Shown: positions 51,001 through 61,907 of the stretch, in pieces | Layout: the number at the start of each line of letters is the position of its first letter | Position numbering within the stretch: the first letter of the stretch is position 1 | Program-made: the position numbers and the translations under genes | The notes under the pieces: model-generated | Told to the model about the DNA's origin: nothing | Database searches by the model: none | The model's input: the letters and a program-made list of their open reading frames with translations, nothing else | Source: Ceratotherium simum simum | Lineage: Eukaryota; Chordata; Mammalia; Perissodactyla; Rhinocerotidae | Reading direction: 5' to 3' | Assembly (NCBI RefSeq): GCF_000283155.1 | Contig: NW_004454179.1 | Location: 9,639,723 to 9,703,722 of the forward strand | Length of the DNA stretch: 64,000 nt

Positions 51001-54000
51001 CTGTGAGGCTACAGAATTTTCTGTCTTTAGAATATTGTTGCCTTTGCCTTGAATGAACCTTTCATGTAAGATGTGTTGGGATCACCTTAAAGAACATAAG
51101 TTATCTCCTTCAAGTTGAGATTTCATCCAGTTTAAACAGACTGTCTGAACCATAAGATACCTTCTTGGTGACACACGTTTGTGTGATAAAATGTGGTTGG
51201 GCTTTGCCGGTATCAAGGTTGTGGGAAGAAGGCAAATCTCACCTACCCCTAACCCTTGGCAGCTACTGCTCTACATTAAAAACAAAACAACCAACCAAGA
51301 AAACCTCTAAGAGTTATGCATGATCAAATTGGGCTAGGGGAGTTTACAACACCATTGTGCCACAAGGTATTCTGTATCCTTCTAGGAGATTCCAGGCTGA
51401 CTCCAAGAAGATCTGCCTCCACCATCAATCTTGCCTTGCAACAAGCCTACAGAATGAATCTTGCTAACTTTTCACAGAATGGCGGTGTAGCTAAATGCCT
51501 GAGTCAGGGACAAGACTAAACATCAGTTTTACGGTCTTTTTCTATTCTACCCCATTTCGCACCAGTATATGAGCTATTCATAACCTCAAACCCAGAAAAC
51601 ACCCCTAACAAAGTTGTATGAGGCAGTGATTCATGCATGCTGAGAGAGATGGTACATTTACATCTTCCTGGTCCTTACCTCTTAACCCACTGCCCCCATT
51701 TCTATTATCCTTCCTTCCTCCAAGTGTCCTTGACACCCCTGCTGATCTTGCTGGCTTACAAATTGGCCTCCTGATTATGCTGAAGAATACGAGGGAGTAA
51801 AAGCTTCCTTCTCACCCCGCTAGGCAGTGGCCACCTACCCGAAGTGACATCATGGTTAATCCCACTGACAGAAATGACAGCCTCCACGACATTATTATAA
51901 TTCTCATCAACCACCATGCCCTTGATGCCCTGGTGTACCTGCAGAAAACAGTCTATGTCAGTATTTTAAAAAGTGTAGTTATGATCATAAAACATTTGTA
52001 CAGTGTTTTTGAGTTCTCAAAGCCGTTTCTCATACGTTTTTACATTTGATCTTCACAAAAGTTATGGGAATAGCCCCTTAACTGGTCTCTCCACCCCACC
52101 CTCTCCATCCTTAATAATCTCTTCTCAATAGAGCAGACAGAATGATCCTGTTAAAATCTAAATCAAATCATGTCACAGGTCTGCTGAAAACCCAACTCAC
52201 AGCAAAAGCTCAAGTTCTTATTACGGTCTCTACAGCCACAGCCCAGGTAGCTCTTTGATCTCATCTCTTACTACTCTCTCCCTTACATTCATGATTGTTC
52301 CAGCCATACTGGTGTCTTGGCCTTGTATTTTTTTAATTAATTTTTTTTTGTGAGGAAGATCAGCCCTGAGCTAACATCCATGCCAATCCTCCTCTTTTTG
52401 CTGAGGAAGACCAGCCCTGAGCTTACATCTATTGCCAATCCTCCTCCCCCACCCCTTTTTCTCCCCAAAACCCCAGTAGATAGCTGTATGTCATAGTTGC
52501 ACATCCTTCTAGTTGCTGTATGTGGGACACTGCCTCAGCATGGCTGGACAAGCCATGCGTTGGTGCACGCCCGTGATCTGAACCCGGGCCGCCAGTAGCA
52601 GAGTGCGTGCACTTAACCACTAAGCCACAGGCCGGCCCCTAAAAATTTTTTTTTTAATTGTGGTAAAATACACATACATAACATACAATTTACCACCTTA
52701 ACCATTTTTAAGTGTACAGTTCAGTAGTGTTAAGTATTTTCATTCACACTGTTGTACAACCAATCTCCAGAAATTTTCATCCTACAAAACTGAAACTCTA
52801 CACCATTAAACAGTAACTCCTCACTCCCTTCTCTGCCTAGCCCCCGGCAACCACCATTCTACTTTCTGTCTCTGAATCTGACTACTCTTGATACCTCATA
52901 TAAGTGAAATTATACAGTATTTGTCTTTTTGTGACTGGCTTATTTCACTTAGCATAATGTCCTCAGGATTCATCCATGTTGTGGCATATGTCAAAATTTC
53001 CTTCTTTTTTTTAAGGCTGAATAATATTCCATCGTATGTATATACCACATTTTGTTTATCCCTTCATCATCAATGGACTCTTGGGTTGCTTCCACCTTTT
53101 GGCTATTGTGAATAATGCTGCTATGGATATGGGTATGTGAATATCTCTTTGAGATCGTACTTTCAGTTCTTTTGGATATATACTCACAAGTGGGATTGCT
53201 GGATCATATGGTATTTCTATTTTTAATTTTTTGAGGAAACACCACACAGTTTTTCATGGTGGCTGCACCATTTTACATTCCCACCAACAATGCAAAAGGA
53301 TTCCAATTTCTCCACATCTTTGCTAACACTTGCTATTTTCTGTCACCTTTTTTTTTTTTTTTTTTTGGTGAGGAAGATCAGCCCTGAGCTAACATCCATG
53401 CTAATCCTCCTCTTTTTGCTGAGGAAGCTAACATCTATTGCCAATCCTCCTCCTTTTTTTTTCCCCAAAGCTCCAGTAGAGAGTTGTACGTCCTTCTAGT
53501 TGCTGTACGTGGGATGTGGCCTCAGCATGGCTGGAGAAGCCGTGCGTAGGTGTGCGCCCGGGATCCGAACCCAGGCCGCCAGTAGCAGAGCGCGAGCACT
53601 TAACCGCTAAGCCACGGGGCCGGCCCACACCTTTTTTTTTTTTTAATAGCAGCCATCCCAATGAGTGTGAGGTGGTATCTCATTGTGGTTTTGATTTGCA
53701 TTTCCCTAATGATTAGTGATGTTGAGCATCTTTTCATGTGCTTGTTGTTGGCGTTACATTTGCTGTTGCGTCCTCAATAGGGGAGCCCTTTCTTCCCTAA
53801 ATATCTGCATGGTTCTCTCCCTTACCTCTTTTAAGTCTGCTTAAATGCTACCTTCTCTGAAAGGACTTCTTCATAGCATTTTATATTTAACATGTTATAA
53901 AATTGACTTTATTATTTTGCTTATTGTCTGTTTCTCTACATTAGAATATAGGCTCCATATGGGCAGGGATATTTGTTTGTTTACTCATAATCCCCAGCAT

Positions 54001-57000
54001 ATAGCACTGTTTCTGACAGATAGTTGTGCTCAATAATGTTGAATGAATAAATTTAATTGGTAGAAGAAGCCCAGATCTATCATATTAAGTCAGAGCAAAA
54101 GTCAGACCTGAGCCACACAAAAATCCTTGCCTGCCATTGAAAACTACTTTTCTTTCTGTAACCACGAAAATTGAAGAATGAAATTTTACCTGTTCCAAGA
54201 ACTGGATTAGGGCTTCCCGATTCCCCAGCCACTCGCGCTGTAATTCTTCTTGGCGGGGAAACTTGTCACAACTCAGTTCCAGCGTGATCTCAAAACAGTT
54301 GGTGTGGAGATAATTAAAGTCTTGCATTCCTAGGGCAAAGAGGGCATCGGCGGATTTGTATAACCAGGTCCCTACCCAAAGCCCCACCGCTACTCTCTTT
54401 AATTACAATTTCTCCACCCCAATCGGCTTCTATTCTACCTCTTGACCTCCATTTATTTTTCTCCTCCGTAAAACCTTTCCCCAATTTCTCAGTTCACATG
54501 CTTCTATCTTTCCTGGTTTCTCTTTTCATAAATGCCCATTTTGTCATCCGTATCCTCTACTTTTTTCCATTTCATGACTTAAATTCGGTTCCTATCCCTC
54601 TTAAAATTTCCAAAATCTGCTTATTAGCCATGCCTTAATATTACACTATGCACTATTGTACACCATGCGCAATATACGTTATGCACTATGCACACATGCA
54701 CTGCTTTCAGGGAGACAGATTTTCTCCTTGGATTATGATGTTCTTCAGACCTGAGAGGCTAGAGACGAGGTGAATATCTTGCTTTCACATCCCTCTTCCT
54801 ACCTGAGAACACAACACTAACCTGAAAAACAGTTACTCTAGAAAAACAGACCCCTGAAAAAGCAGAGAGCAGCTATGTTTGTCTTCCATCGAATGCTTGC
54901 TTGCTCCTATCTTCTATATTAGTCAGTTGAATCAATTATTTTAATATGTTTCTGATTATTACAATAGCATTTATATTACAATTTTGTTTGGGTTAAAAAG
55001 TATCCATTTAGGGGCTGGGTTGGTGGTGTAGTGGTTAAATTTGCGGGCTCTGCTTCAGCGGCCCAGGGTTCATGGGTTCAGATCCCAGGCGCAGACCTAC
55101 ATACCACTCCTCAAGCCATGCTGTGGCAGCATCCCACATACAAAAAATAGAGGAAAATTGGCACAGATGTTAGCTCAGGGCCAATCTTTCTCACCGAAAA
55201 AAAAAAATCCATTTAATTAACTTTCACCTGCTTTCTAAGCTGATTCGTGCAAGCAACCGTTATAGAAAGAACGGTGAAAAGTTGGAAAACAACTATAGCC
55301 TGTTACATTGGTTCTCTCTATGCATCAGAATTGTTAGGCCTTAGTCCCAGAGTCTCTGATTCAGTAGGTCTGAATTAGGTGAGGGCCTCAAATTTGCATT
55401 TCTAACAAGTTCCCAGGTGACGCTGATGATGCTGGTCCAGAGATTGTTCCACACTGATGGAACAATCATTTTGATGAACTTAATGATCTTGGAATTGTAT
55501 CAGCTTAATTTTTTTTTTTTATGTGTGTGTGTGTGAGGAAGATCAGCCCTGAGCTAACATCCACACTAATCCTCTTCTTTTTGCTGAGGAAGACCGGCTC
55601 TGAGCTAACATCTATTGTCAATCCTCCTCCTCCTTTTTTTTCCCCAAAGCCCCAGTAGATAGTTGTATGTCATAGTTGCACATCCTTCTAGTTGCTGTAT
55701 ATGGGACGCTGCCTCAGCATGGCTGGAGAAGCGGTGTGTCAGTGCGAGCTCGGGATTCGAAGCTGGGCCACCAGTAGCGGAGCGCGTGCGCTTAACTGCT
55801 AAGCCACGGGGTCGGCCCCTGTAACAGCTTAATTTAAGGCAATGAATCTCGGTGGAGGCTCCGGCCATGCTTCCTAGAGGATGGGAAGGGAGAGGGAGGA
55901 ACAAGTATAATTTGAAAAAGTATATTTGATATTTTAAATTTTGGGGGGAAAACACCTATTGCTTTCCTAATGCAAACTAAAGAAAGTAAAGTTCAACAAT
56001 ATCTTCTTGCCTTGTGTTCAAGTGAGTTTTCAGCCACAAGAAGTCTACCACCTTCCCAGGACATAGTGACTCCCTAACCTTCCTCCTCCTCACTCTCCAC
56101 AGGACCAGCAATCAGCTCAGCTCTCACCAGTGAGTTTTTCTACCACTTGGCTCCAGACAGGTAAGATTTGAGAGGATGGGGAAAGACAGCTGCTAAAAGA
56201 TGATTCCTAAAATATCCTAGCTTCCTGCTTTAGCCTCTTCCCTATCCTTAGGTTTCCTACCTATTAGAAGTTCATGAACAGAGGTTTTATCTTGAGCCTC
56301 GGTGATGAGGAAGGCCCAGGGAATAGAGAAAGAAGCCTCTTGCTGAAGGTTTCTGCTAGGTTATCAATGGCCAATGTCACGGCAAACTCCTGCTTATAGG
56401 AGATGGGCAGGCAAGGTACAGAGAGCACGTGTCGGAGGAACTGTTTGTGTCCAGGCCAGCTCCTCTGCTCTTCTGTTGCTAGGTGAGGCATACCTCCATG
56501 CTACTTAGAAAAAACCTAACATTTATAAGCCAGGCATTTCCAAATGCTGTCTGTGCATTATTTATTTAATACCTACATCAAAATTATGAGGCAAGTATTG
56601 TTATTCTTAATGTACAGATGAGGAAACCAAAGCATAGAGAGGTTAATTAATCAGCCTGAAGCCACATAAGTGGTCAATGGGCAAGCCAGGTTTTAACCCA
56701 GTGTACCCTTGGACCCCACGCTTAACCACTTGACTACATTATTTCCCTCTTATGCCCTCATCTACTATGTAAACCACCAGTTTTGAAGGACACCACAAGG
56801 TGTCACTACCTCCATTTGAAAAATTCACAAGATGACATTAAATGCCAACTTAAGACTCCATTTTTCAGATCTCTACTTGAACGCAAAATTCTATAATATT
56901 CTTGTCATTTCCCTGAGAAAAATGATAATTTAGAAGGAGAAATGAGCTCTACTCTACTTCAGCTTGCAGACTGTTGTACCCAGGACTCTCCTTACCCCTG

Positions 57001-60000
57001 CTGAGAGAATACCAGGACGCCCCATTGGTAATGCCGTCTGGGAAGTAATCCCCACAGTTCCAACCTTGGTGCATCCATCCGTGTGCATAGGAGTAGACCT
57101 TGGCCAGCTAGAGGAAAAGTGGGCAGAAAATGACCTTGAGTGTCCCCAGCTTAAATGGCAATGCTCATACTCAGAAGTAGGGTGAAGCCAAAAAACACCA
57201 CTAGGTATAAACGACTGATTATTTTCTTTAGTGAAAGAAAATACCAGCAGAGAAAGAGACATGGGTGTGTACGTGTGTGTGTGTGTACGTGCACGTAGTG
57301 GACTAGAATTAGGAGACCTGTACTCTGATTTTTTCCACTATCTCGGGGCTAAATTTCCTCAAGTGCAAAGTGAGGGGTGGCACTAGATAATATGTTAGTT
57401 CCCTTCTAGGTGTACGTTTTCTAGCTGCGTTTTGTAAAAGAAATCAAGGAGCAAGTAAGACAGGCCTTTACCAGGAAAAGAACTGTGTTTTGGGGGTGCA
57501 ATGTGTGTGTTGGAGGGAGAGAAATATATTTGGAATTTCTATAATTCTCTTTCATTATTATTTTATAACAGTGGACAAAATGAGACTACTAGAGAAGAAA
57601 ATATAATAATATACTTGCTTTGTGAAGCAACAACTGATGTTATTCTCTATACAATTCATTAACTGATGAATTAATAACTCATGCTATTATTATTTATATT
57701 ACTTATATATCATTAATAATATAAATAAAATGATAAATCTTCATTTTATTCTATTGTTGTTTTGAACTATTATGTAAACCTTTTTCCTGTGCATGGTCTA
57801 TTTTTCATTAATATAGCCATATTACCATAAAATTGTAAATTAGACCCCTCAAAATTCACATTTAATGCCATTCGCTTACCACCAATACTATCAGTCTTTT
57901 GGCATATTTCTTGTTTGTCATTAGCTTACGTTTTTTTTTTTACATTGTGGTGTTTGTACTACAAAAGCTTTCCTATATATTTACTTTTTCATGAGTTTAT
58001 GGCTTATCACCCAAAACAAAATGTAATTTACTAGATTGTAAGCTCCTAATGAGCAGGCAGTGTTTTCAATTATTTTCTGTAGACTTGTACCTGGTAGGGT
58101 CCAGTGTTACTGACTTGACTTGTGTTACTCTCCTGAGCCCCAAGTTCCTCTGGCTGGACAAGCCGCCATTCTGCATACCTTCTGGAAAAGCTTGTCATCA
58201 GGTGTGGGGGTATTGGCAGTGCGGCGGAAACCTCGGACCCGATGCTCAAGGGATTTGTCATATGGGTAATTGGCCACCACTGCCCCGCCATGGAGATTGG
58301 CTGAAAGAACAAAGTTGAAGGAGCGTATCCACCGGATCATGGCCCGAGTCTCAGGTTCCACCTGAGGAGAGACGAAAGCTGGGTGGTGAGGCTGCAACTG
58401 GAGGTGCCAAACGGCTGTTCTAATAAGCTTGTCAGCAAGTGGCCTGAGGAGATCATGTGTCAATAAAACAGAAAGAGTCCTACCAGATATGAGAAGTGCA
58501 GAGGGCGAAATTTTGATCTTTTGCATGATGGTTTTAAAAATTAAGTGGATGGAACTCTTTTTCAAAACGAAATCTTATGTGGAATCCCAATATACAAAAT
58601 AGCTAAAAAGAGAACATTTAGGGCAGTGAAACAATTGTGTATGGTACATAATGGTGGATACACGTCATGATACATTTGTCAAAATGCATAGAATGTACAA
58701 CGCGAAGAGTGAATACTAGTGTAAACTATGGACTTTGGGTGATAAGGATGAGTCAACATAGGTTCATTGATTTTAACAAATGTACCACTCTGGTGCTCAA
58801 TGTTGATCATGGGAAGCAGGGAGCATGGGAGCTCTCTGTACTTTCTACTCAATTTTGCTCTGAAGCTAAAACTGCTCTGAAAAATAAAGTTTATTTAAAA
58901 AGAGAGAGAGAGAGCAGTTCTGTTTGAAGAGGGGTGGCATGACTGGAGAGCTCAGAGCCCCTCTCTCTGGCAACATGGAAAGAGTTCTCCAATTTACCCA
59001 CTGCTCCAGTGGCTTCTGAAGCACCTTTGTAGGCATTTAGGGCTCTAGTAAATAAATCTGGAAAACGCTGGTTTACAGTCATGGTTTTCAACCTCCTCCT
59101 TTCCCCAACATATCTGCTGTAATGTAGACATGGGGAACACACTCCTGTGGTCATATCCAAATTGGGTGGATTAGATATAGTGTAACATGGGCCAGTCTTG
59201 GCTAAGTGAAATTCCACCCTTTCTATTGCATATTATGTTGCTAGTGAGTGACAGTATTCTAAAGAAAGTATTGAATCCACTTGGACTTGCAGTACAAGTA
59301 AATAATTTACAGACTTCATTGTTTTTCCTCCTCTCAGGGTAGATGTGCTTAGAGGTTATGTGGTGTTAATGTGTTAATGGCTCCTCCTGGACCAAGGGTC
59401 AGCTGTGAGGGCTCCCATCTTTTCCATCCCAAGGGGGACTGGATGAATAGGGTTAAGTTTCACCCAATCAGAATGGATATAACACCAAGGACACCAGTCC
59501 TGCTCTGTGACCAGGGCTCAGACTCTTTAAAGCAGTCTTTTTTCCATGTCCTAAGCCTCGATGCATCAGAACAAAGCCAGCTTCTCACTGTTCCTCTCCC
59601 TCAAGTCTGTCCCATCAGGAGCGAGAGAGACGTCCCAGGAGGACGCCCACTAGCAGGATGAAACCATTCACATTACCAGGGATGGCCTGGAGAGAGAGGC
59701 CTGGGAGCATCGAATGGGATGCTGTGATCGAGAGAGTAAGGGAAATGAGAGTATGTCAAAGTAGGCAGGGGTCGTATAGGAAGGGAAGAGGAAAAACTAT
59801 AAAGGTGAGACTCTCTGAAGCTCTTTCTATAGCTAATTGTTGATGAGCATACAGTTCATCACACGTGGGAGAGATTTCTCTGCAGAATGCTGGAGTTCTG
59901 TGTAGAGCGCAGTACAAAGAATGTCAGATTAGGAGTCGGAAGACCTGGGTTTTAATCCTGCTTCCATCAATTACTAGCTGTGTGAATTTAAATTATTTTA

Positions 60001-60528
60001 TCTATAAGCATAATATATATAAAACAGGGAAGGATAACACTGCTTGATGCATCCACCACACAGGGTTATGATGATCAACTGAAACGCTGCCTAAGAAAAA
60101 ACTCTGTAAAATTGTAAAGTACTGTGCACCTGTATGATTCGCTTTCACCTCCTTCACTACCATTGCCACCAACATCAAACATTTTGTGACCCTGTGCTCC
60201 ATGGAGGGCTCTATGCTGGGAGAAGGAATAAATACAAAGAGGTATAAGATATTGTTATTATTGATATGGACAGATTAACATGGAGTTGAGTTGATGCTTA
60301 ATTCTCGCTTGTTTAGTTGATGTGAAAATTTCTAAAAGAAATTCCAGATGCTGATTTACATGCTTCTGTATGCAAATTTCTTCTCATACCTGACTTTTCC
60401 AGTTGTCTGGAAGGGGCAAGTGGTGGTTGGGGCCCCCATACTTCTCGTTGTAGTAGAAGTAGGTATTGAGATCGGGGAAGTTGCGGTTCAGGTCCACTCC
60501 ATTTGCGTTGTTCCTGCCAACCAGATCC
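44881..60528 (-). CDS. CPN1: CPN1, carboxypeptidase N catalytic chain (exons 3-9 of 9, 5' part outside window)
   Basis: The coding join on the minus strand is 60528-60390, 58361-58179, 57107-56996, 54329-54190, 51938-51839, 48600-48482 and 45039-44881 (139+183+112+140+100+119+159 = 952 bp). The frame stays open through every junction to TGA at 44883-44881. The product matches the M14 N/E-subfamily metallocarboxypeptidase CPN1 from about human residue 146 to the C-terminus. Visible landmarks are DLNRNFPD (substrate carboxylate binding), [13 protein letters not shown] (third zinc ligand His), [19 protein letters not shown] (catalytic Glu) and a C-terminal transthyretin-like domain. The family enzyme is made in liver, secreted as a tetramer with CPN2, and removes C-terminal Arg or Lys from kinins and anaphylatoxins. 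The signal peptide and the HxxE zinc motif are encoded by exons 1-2, which are not in this window. I see no frameshift or premature stop, so the gene appears functional here. Confidence 0.96.
45040..46153. other. CPN1 intron 8, left part, unassigned
   Basis: No repeat or regulatory element is confidently recognised. The rest of intron 8 holds duplication copy 2, MIR and L1. Confidence 0.5.
46154..46940. repeat. Segmental duplication, copy 2 (CPN1 intron 8)
   Basis: This is the partner of 39845-40625. Beyond the shared end at 46940 it runs on through a typical MIR end (about 46755-47000). That suggests this copy keeps the ancestral context and copy 1 is the derived one. Confidence 0.92.
46755..47000 (+). 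mobile_element. MIR SINE in CPN1 intron 8
   Basis: The MIR core overlaps duplication copy 2 and continues beyond it with GAGTGTCTGATACATAGTAA, the usual MIR end. Confidence 0.8.
47030..47570 (+). mobile_element. L1 3' end with internal assembly gap
   Basis: GTGTTCATTGCAGCCTTATT and CAAGACTTGGAAGCAACCTA left of the Ns are the ORF2 end. AATGTTATAAACCAACG and an AAAAAT-rich tail right of the Ns are its terminus. Confidence 0.8.
47124..47473. other. Assembly gap, 350 N
   Basis: This run lies in CPN1 intron 8 between two pieces of a plus-strand L1 3' end, so the missing DNA is probably L1. Confidence 0.99.
48070..48275 (-). mobile_element. MIR fragment
   Basis: TTTACAGAGGAAGAAACTGA and GAACCAGGCAGTG are antisense MIR, in CPN1 intron 8 just 3' of exon 8. 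Confidence 0.75.
48482..48600 (-). CDS. CPN1: CPN1 exon 8
   Basis: The acceptor is CTTCTAG and the donor GTGAGT. Two bases complete Gly, then 39 residues run from [20 protein letters not shown] to [27 protein letters not shown] is the hallmark strand-turn of the transthyretin-like domain. Confidence 0.96.
49278..49486 (-). mobile_element. ERE-type SINE, CpG-rich, long form
   Basis: The element keeps many CpGs (GGTGCGCGCCCGGGACCCG) and has a perfect target duplication TATCATCTCTTT at 49266-49277 and 49487-49498, in CPN1 intron 7. These features suggest a young or unusually GC-rich copy. Confidence 0.97.
49499..51838. other. CPN1 intron 7, no repeat recognised
   Basis: About 2.3 kb between an ERE and exon 7. 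The region at 50600-51060 has an AATAAACACTTGATGC signal-like motif and could be an old LTR, but I cannot place it. Confidence 0.45.
51839..51938 (-). CDS. CPN1: CPN1 exon 7
   Basis: The acceptor is CTGCAG and the donor GTAGGT. The exon encodes 33 residues ([16 protein letters not shown], then [17 protein letters not shown]) plus one base of the following Gly. This starts the C-terminal transthyretin-like beta-sandwich domain typical of N/E carboxypeptidases. The frame matches exons 6 and 8. Confidence 0.95.
52060..52340 (+). mobile_element. L2, 5' piece of a split copy (CPN1 intron 6)
   Basis: AGAATGATCCTGTTAAAATC and GTTCCAGCCATACTGGTGTC are LINE-2. Its 3' end resumes at about 53765. Confidence 0.75.
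52341..52639 (-). mobile_element. ERE-type SINE, long form
   Basis: Reverse complement starts GGGGCCGGCCTGTGGCTTAG. It sits at the junction between the L2 and L1 pieces. Confidence 0.94.
52640..53760 (-). mobile_element. L1 3' end, antisense, inserted in L2
   Basis: Antisense 3' UTR then antisense ORF2 end (CACATTTTGTTTATCCC, GTATCTCATTGTGGTTTTGA). An ERE splits it at 53350-53626. Confidence 0.87.
53350..53626 (-). mobile_element. ERE-type SINE, long form
   Basis: GGGCCGGCCCCGTGGCTTAG on minus, with an internal deletion around the ATGACATAC part. CACC-(T)n flanks look like the duplication. Confidence 0.94.
53765..54055 (+). mobile_element. L2 3' end, second piece
   Basis: TTAGAATATAGGCTCCATAT, then GGGCAGGGATATTTG and TGTTGAATGAATAAATTT, complete the LINE-2 begun at 52060. 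Confidence 0.8.
54190..54329 (-). CDS. CPN1: CPN1 exon 6
   Basis: The acceptor is GCCCTAG and the donor GTAAAA. Two bases complete Gly, followed by 46 residues from [19 protein letters not shown] through [15 protein letters not shown] to FLEQ. TLELS carries the catalytic glutamate (human Glu308) and MQDFNY is the N/E-subfamily substrate-side block. The donor is weaker than the others because of the A at +5. Confidence 0.96.
54330..55010. other. CPN1 intron 5, left part
   Basis: No known repeat. A cryptic, partly palindromic patch of TATGCACTA-like words lies at about 54640-54710. Confidence 0.5.
55011..55206 (+). mobile_element. ERE-type SINE, short form
   Basis: GGGGCTGGGTTGGTGGTGTA start, GGTTCAGATCCCAGGCGCAG B box, A tail; flanked by imperfect TATCCATTTA / AATCCATTTA. 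Confidence 0.92.
55312..55458 (-). mobile_element. MER5A-like hAT element
   Basis: GATTCAGTAGGTCTGAATTA, TTTGCATTTCTAACAAGTTC and CAGGTGACGCTGATGATGCT are the antisense of the MER5 consensus order. Confidence 0.8.
55511..55819 (-). mobile_element. ERE-type SINE, long form
   Basis: GGGGCCGACCCCGTGGCTTAG on minus. The duplication CAGCTTAATTT is present on both sides. Confidence 0.95.
56545..56755 (-). mobile_element. MIR SINE
   Basis: TGTACAGATGAGGAAACCAA and AAGCCAGGTTTTAACCCAGT are antisense MIR in CPN1 intron 5. Confidence 0.8.
56996..57107 (-). CDS. CPN1: CPN1 exon 5
   Basis: The acceptor is CTCTAG and the donor GTAAGG. The exon encodes 37 residues ([18 protein letters not shown], then [18 protein letters not shown]) plus the first base of a glycine codon completed in exon 6. 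This is the catalytic-domain stretch leading to the substrate pocket. Two small differences from the human chain as I remember it are WMHQGW for WMFQGW and SLSR for SLSK. Confidence 0.95.
57264..57296. repeat. (GT)n with ACGT interruptions
   Basis: GTGTGTACGTGTGTGTGTGT and a short extension, in CPN1 intron 4. Confidence 0.9.
57690..57728. repeat. AT-only inverted repeat
   Basis: The 12-bp arms TTATTTATATTA (57690-57701) and TAATATAAATAA (57717-57728) flank a 15-bp loop. The region is very AT-rich, so chance is a fair explanation. Confidence 0.75.
58179..58361 (-). CDS. CPN1: CPN1 exon 4
   Basis: A CTCAG acceptor and GTATGC donor enclose exactly 61 codons, from VEPETRAM to DDKLFQK, in phase 0 at both ends. 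The block [16 protein letters not shown] contains the His that is the third zinc ligand (human His216). Open frame continues into both flanking introns, so the splice sites rather than stop codons define the limits. Confidence 0.96.
58600..58912 (+). mobile_element. L1 3' terminal fragment
   Basis: TAACAAATGTACCACTCTGG and CTAAAACTGCTCTGAAAAAT with a terminal A/GA-rich run form an L1 3' UTR end in CPN1 intron 3. Confidence 0.85.
58913..59905. other. CPN1 intron 3, unassigned
   Basis: No repeat, exon or RNA gene recognised. Confidence 0.5.
59906..60170 (+). mobile_element. MIR SINE
   Basis: TCGGAAGACCTGGGTTTTAA, TACTAGCTGTGTGAATTTAA and CAGGGTTATGATGATC are MIR, diverged. Confidence 0.75.
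60390..60528 (-). CDS. CPN1: CPN1 exon 3
   Basis: The acceptor is TTCTAG and the donor GTATGA. The exon starts with the last base of a glycine codon, then encodes 46 residues from [19 protein letters not shown] to NWKSQ. The Asn-Arg pair in DLNRNFPD corresponds to the carboxylate-binding Asn-Arg of M14 peptidases. The first full codon is GAT (Asp), where I recall Tyr in human. It is separated by 2028 bp from exon 4. Confidence 0.95.
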
Positions 60529-61050
60529 CTAGAAATGTCTGGGCCCTAAGGGGAAAATGAAGAGACAAAAAATGAAGGTTTCAGACTGAACCCTATATTT
60601 GAAGAACACTGTATAGTTCTTTTTAGGTATTAACTTAATCTGTCAAATGATATAGTATTTTCTTCTTTAACTTATCCAAAGTCCCAGGGGTGTGGCTCAA
60701 GTTTCCCTGTAGACCACGTGCTGGAGGTGGAGATCCCAGGAGAAGCTCTAACAAGAGTAGGGTGTTTCAGGATAATGAGAACCCTTATTTTTTAAAAAAT
60801 AGCTTTATCAAGATATAACTTACATACCATAAAGTTCACCCATTTTAAGTGTACAATTCAATGAATTTTAGTATGCTTACAGAATTGTACAAGCATCACC
60901 ACAACCTAATTTAAGAACGTTTCTATCACCCTAAAAAGAAACCTCAGGCCCATTTATAGGCACTGCTCATTTTTACTCCAGCTCTAACAAATCACTTTTT
61001 GTCTCTATAGATTTGTCTTTTCTGGACATTTCACATATGGTGACCATACA

Positions 61051-61300
61051 TTTTTTTTTTTTTTTTTGTGAGGAAGACCAGCCCTGAGCTAACATCTGCC
61101 AATCCTCCTCTCTTTGCTGAGGAAGACTGGCCCTAGGCTAACATCCATGCCCATCTTCCTCCAATTTATATGGGACACCGCCACAGCATGGCTTGACAAG
61201 CGGTGCGTCAGTTCATGCCCGGGATCCGAACCGGTGAACCCCGGGGCACCACAGCGGAGTGCGTGCACTTAACTGCTTGCGCCACTGGGCTGGCCTGAGG
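61051..61300 (-). mobile_element. ERE-type SINE, short form
   Basis: The target duplication GACCATACAT appears at 61042-61051 and 61301-61310, splitting L1. Confidence 0.95.
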
Positions 61301-61454
61301 GACCATACATTTTGTGTTTGGCTTTTTTTCACTAGACAATGCTTTTGAGGTTCCTCCACGTTGTAGCATGTATCAGTACTTCATTTCTTTTTATTGATGA
61401 ATTGTTCCATTATATGGATTTACTACATTTTGTTTACCCATTCACTAATTAACA

Positions 61455-61907
61455 GACTGTATTAGTTTCCTAGGGCTACTGTAACAAAATTACCACAAAC
61501 TAGGTGGCTTATAACAACAGAAATTTATTCTCTCGCAGTTCTGGAGGTGTCTGAAACCAAGGTGTCAGCAGGGTGACACTCTCTAAAGGCTCTAGGGGAT
61601 GATCCTTCTTTTTCTCTTCTAGCTTCTGATGGTTGCTGGCAATCCTTGGCATTCCTTGGCTTGTAGATGCATCACTCAATTTCTGCTTCTATCTTCACAT
61701 GGCCTTCTCCCCCGTGTGATTGTGTCTCTGTGTACAATCTTCTTTCTTCTGATAAGGACATCAGTCATATTTGACTTAGGGTCCACTCCAATCCAGTATG
61801 ACTTCATCTTAACTGGATTACATATGCAAAGACCCTATTGCCAAAGAAGGTCACATTCATAGGTTCCAGCTAGACATGAATTTTGGGGGGATACTATTCA
61901 ACCCAGT
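61455..61907 (-). mobile_element. MaLR LTR inserted in L1
   Basis: On minus, TGGGTTGAATAGTATCCCCC, GGGTCTTTGCATATGTAATC, GAAGGCCATGTGAAGATAGA and AATAAATTTCTGTTGTTATA follow MaLR consensus order. Confidence 0.85.

Noticed and set aside
58125..58565. 146-codon minus-strand open frame taken as a full gene
   Set aside because: Only 58179-58361 is coding (CPN1 exon 4); the rest is intron that happens to lack stops.
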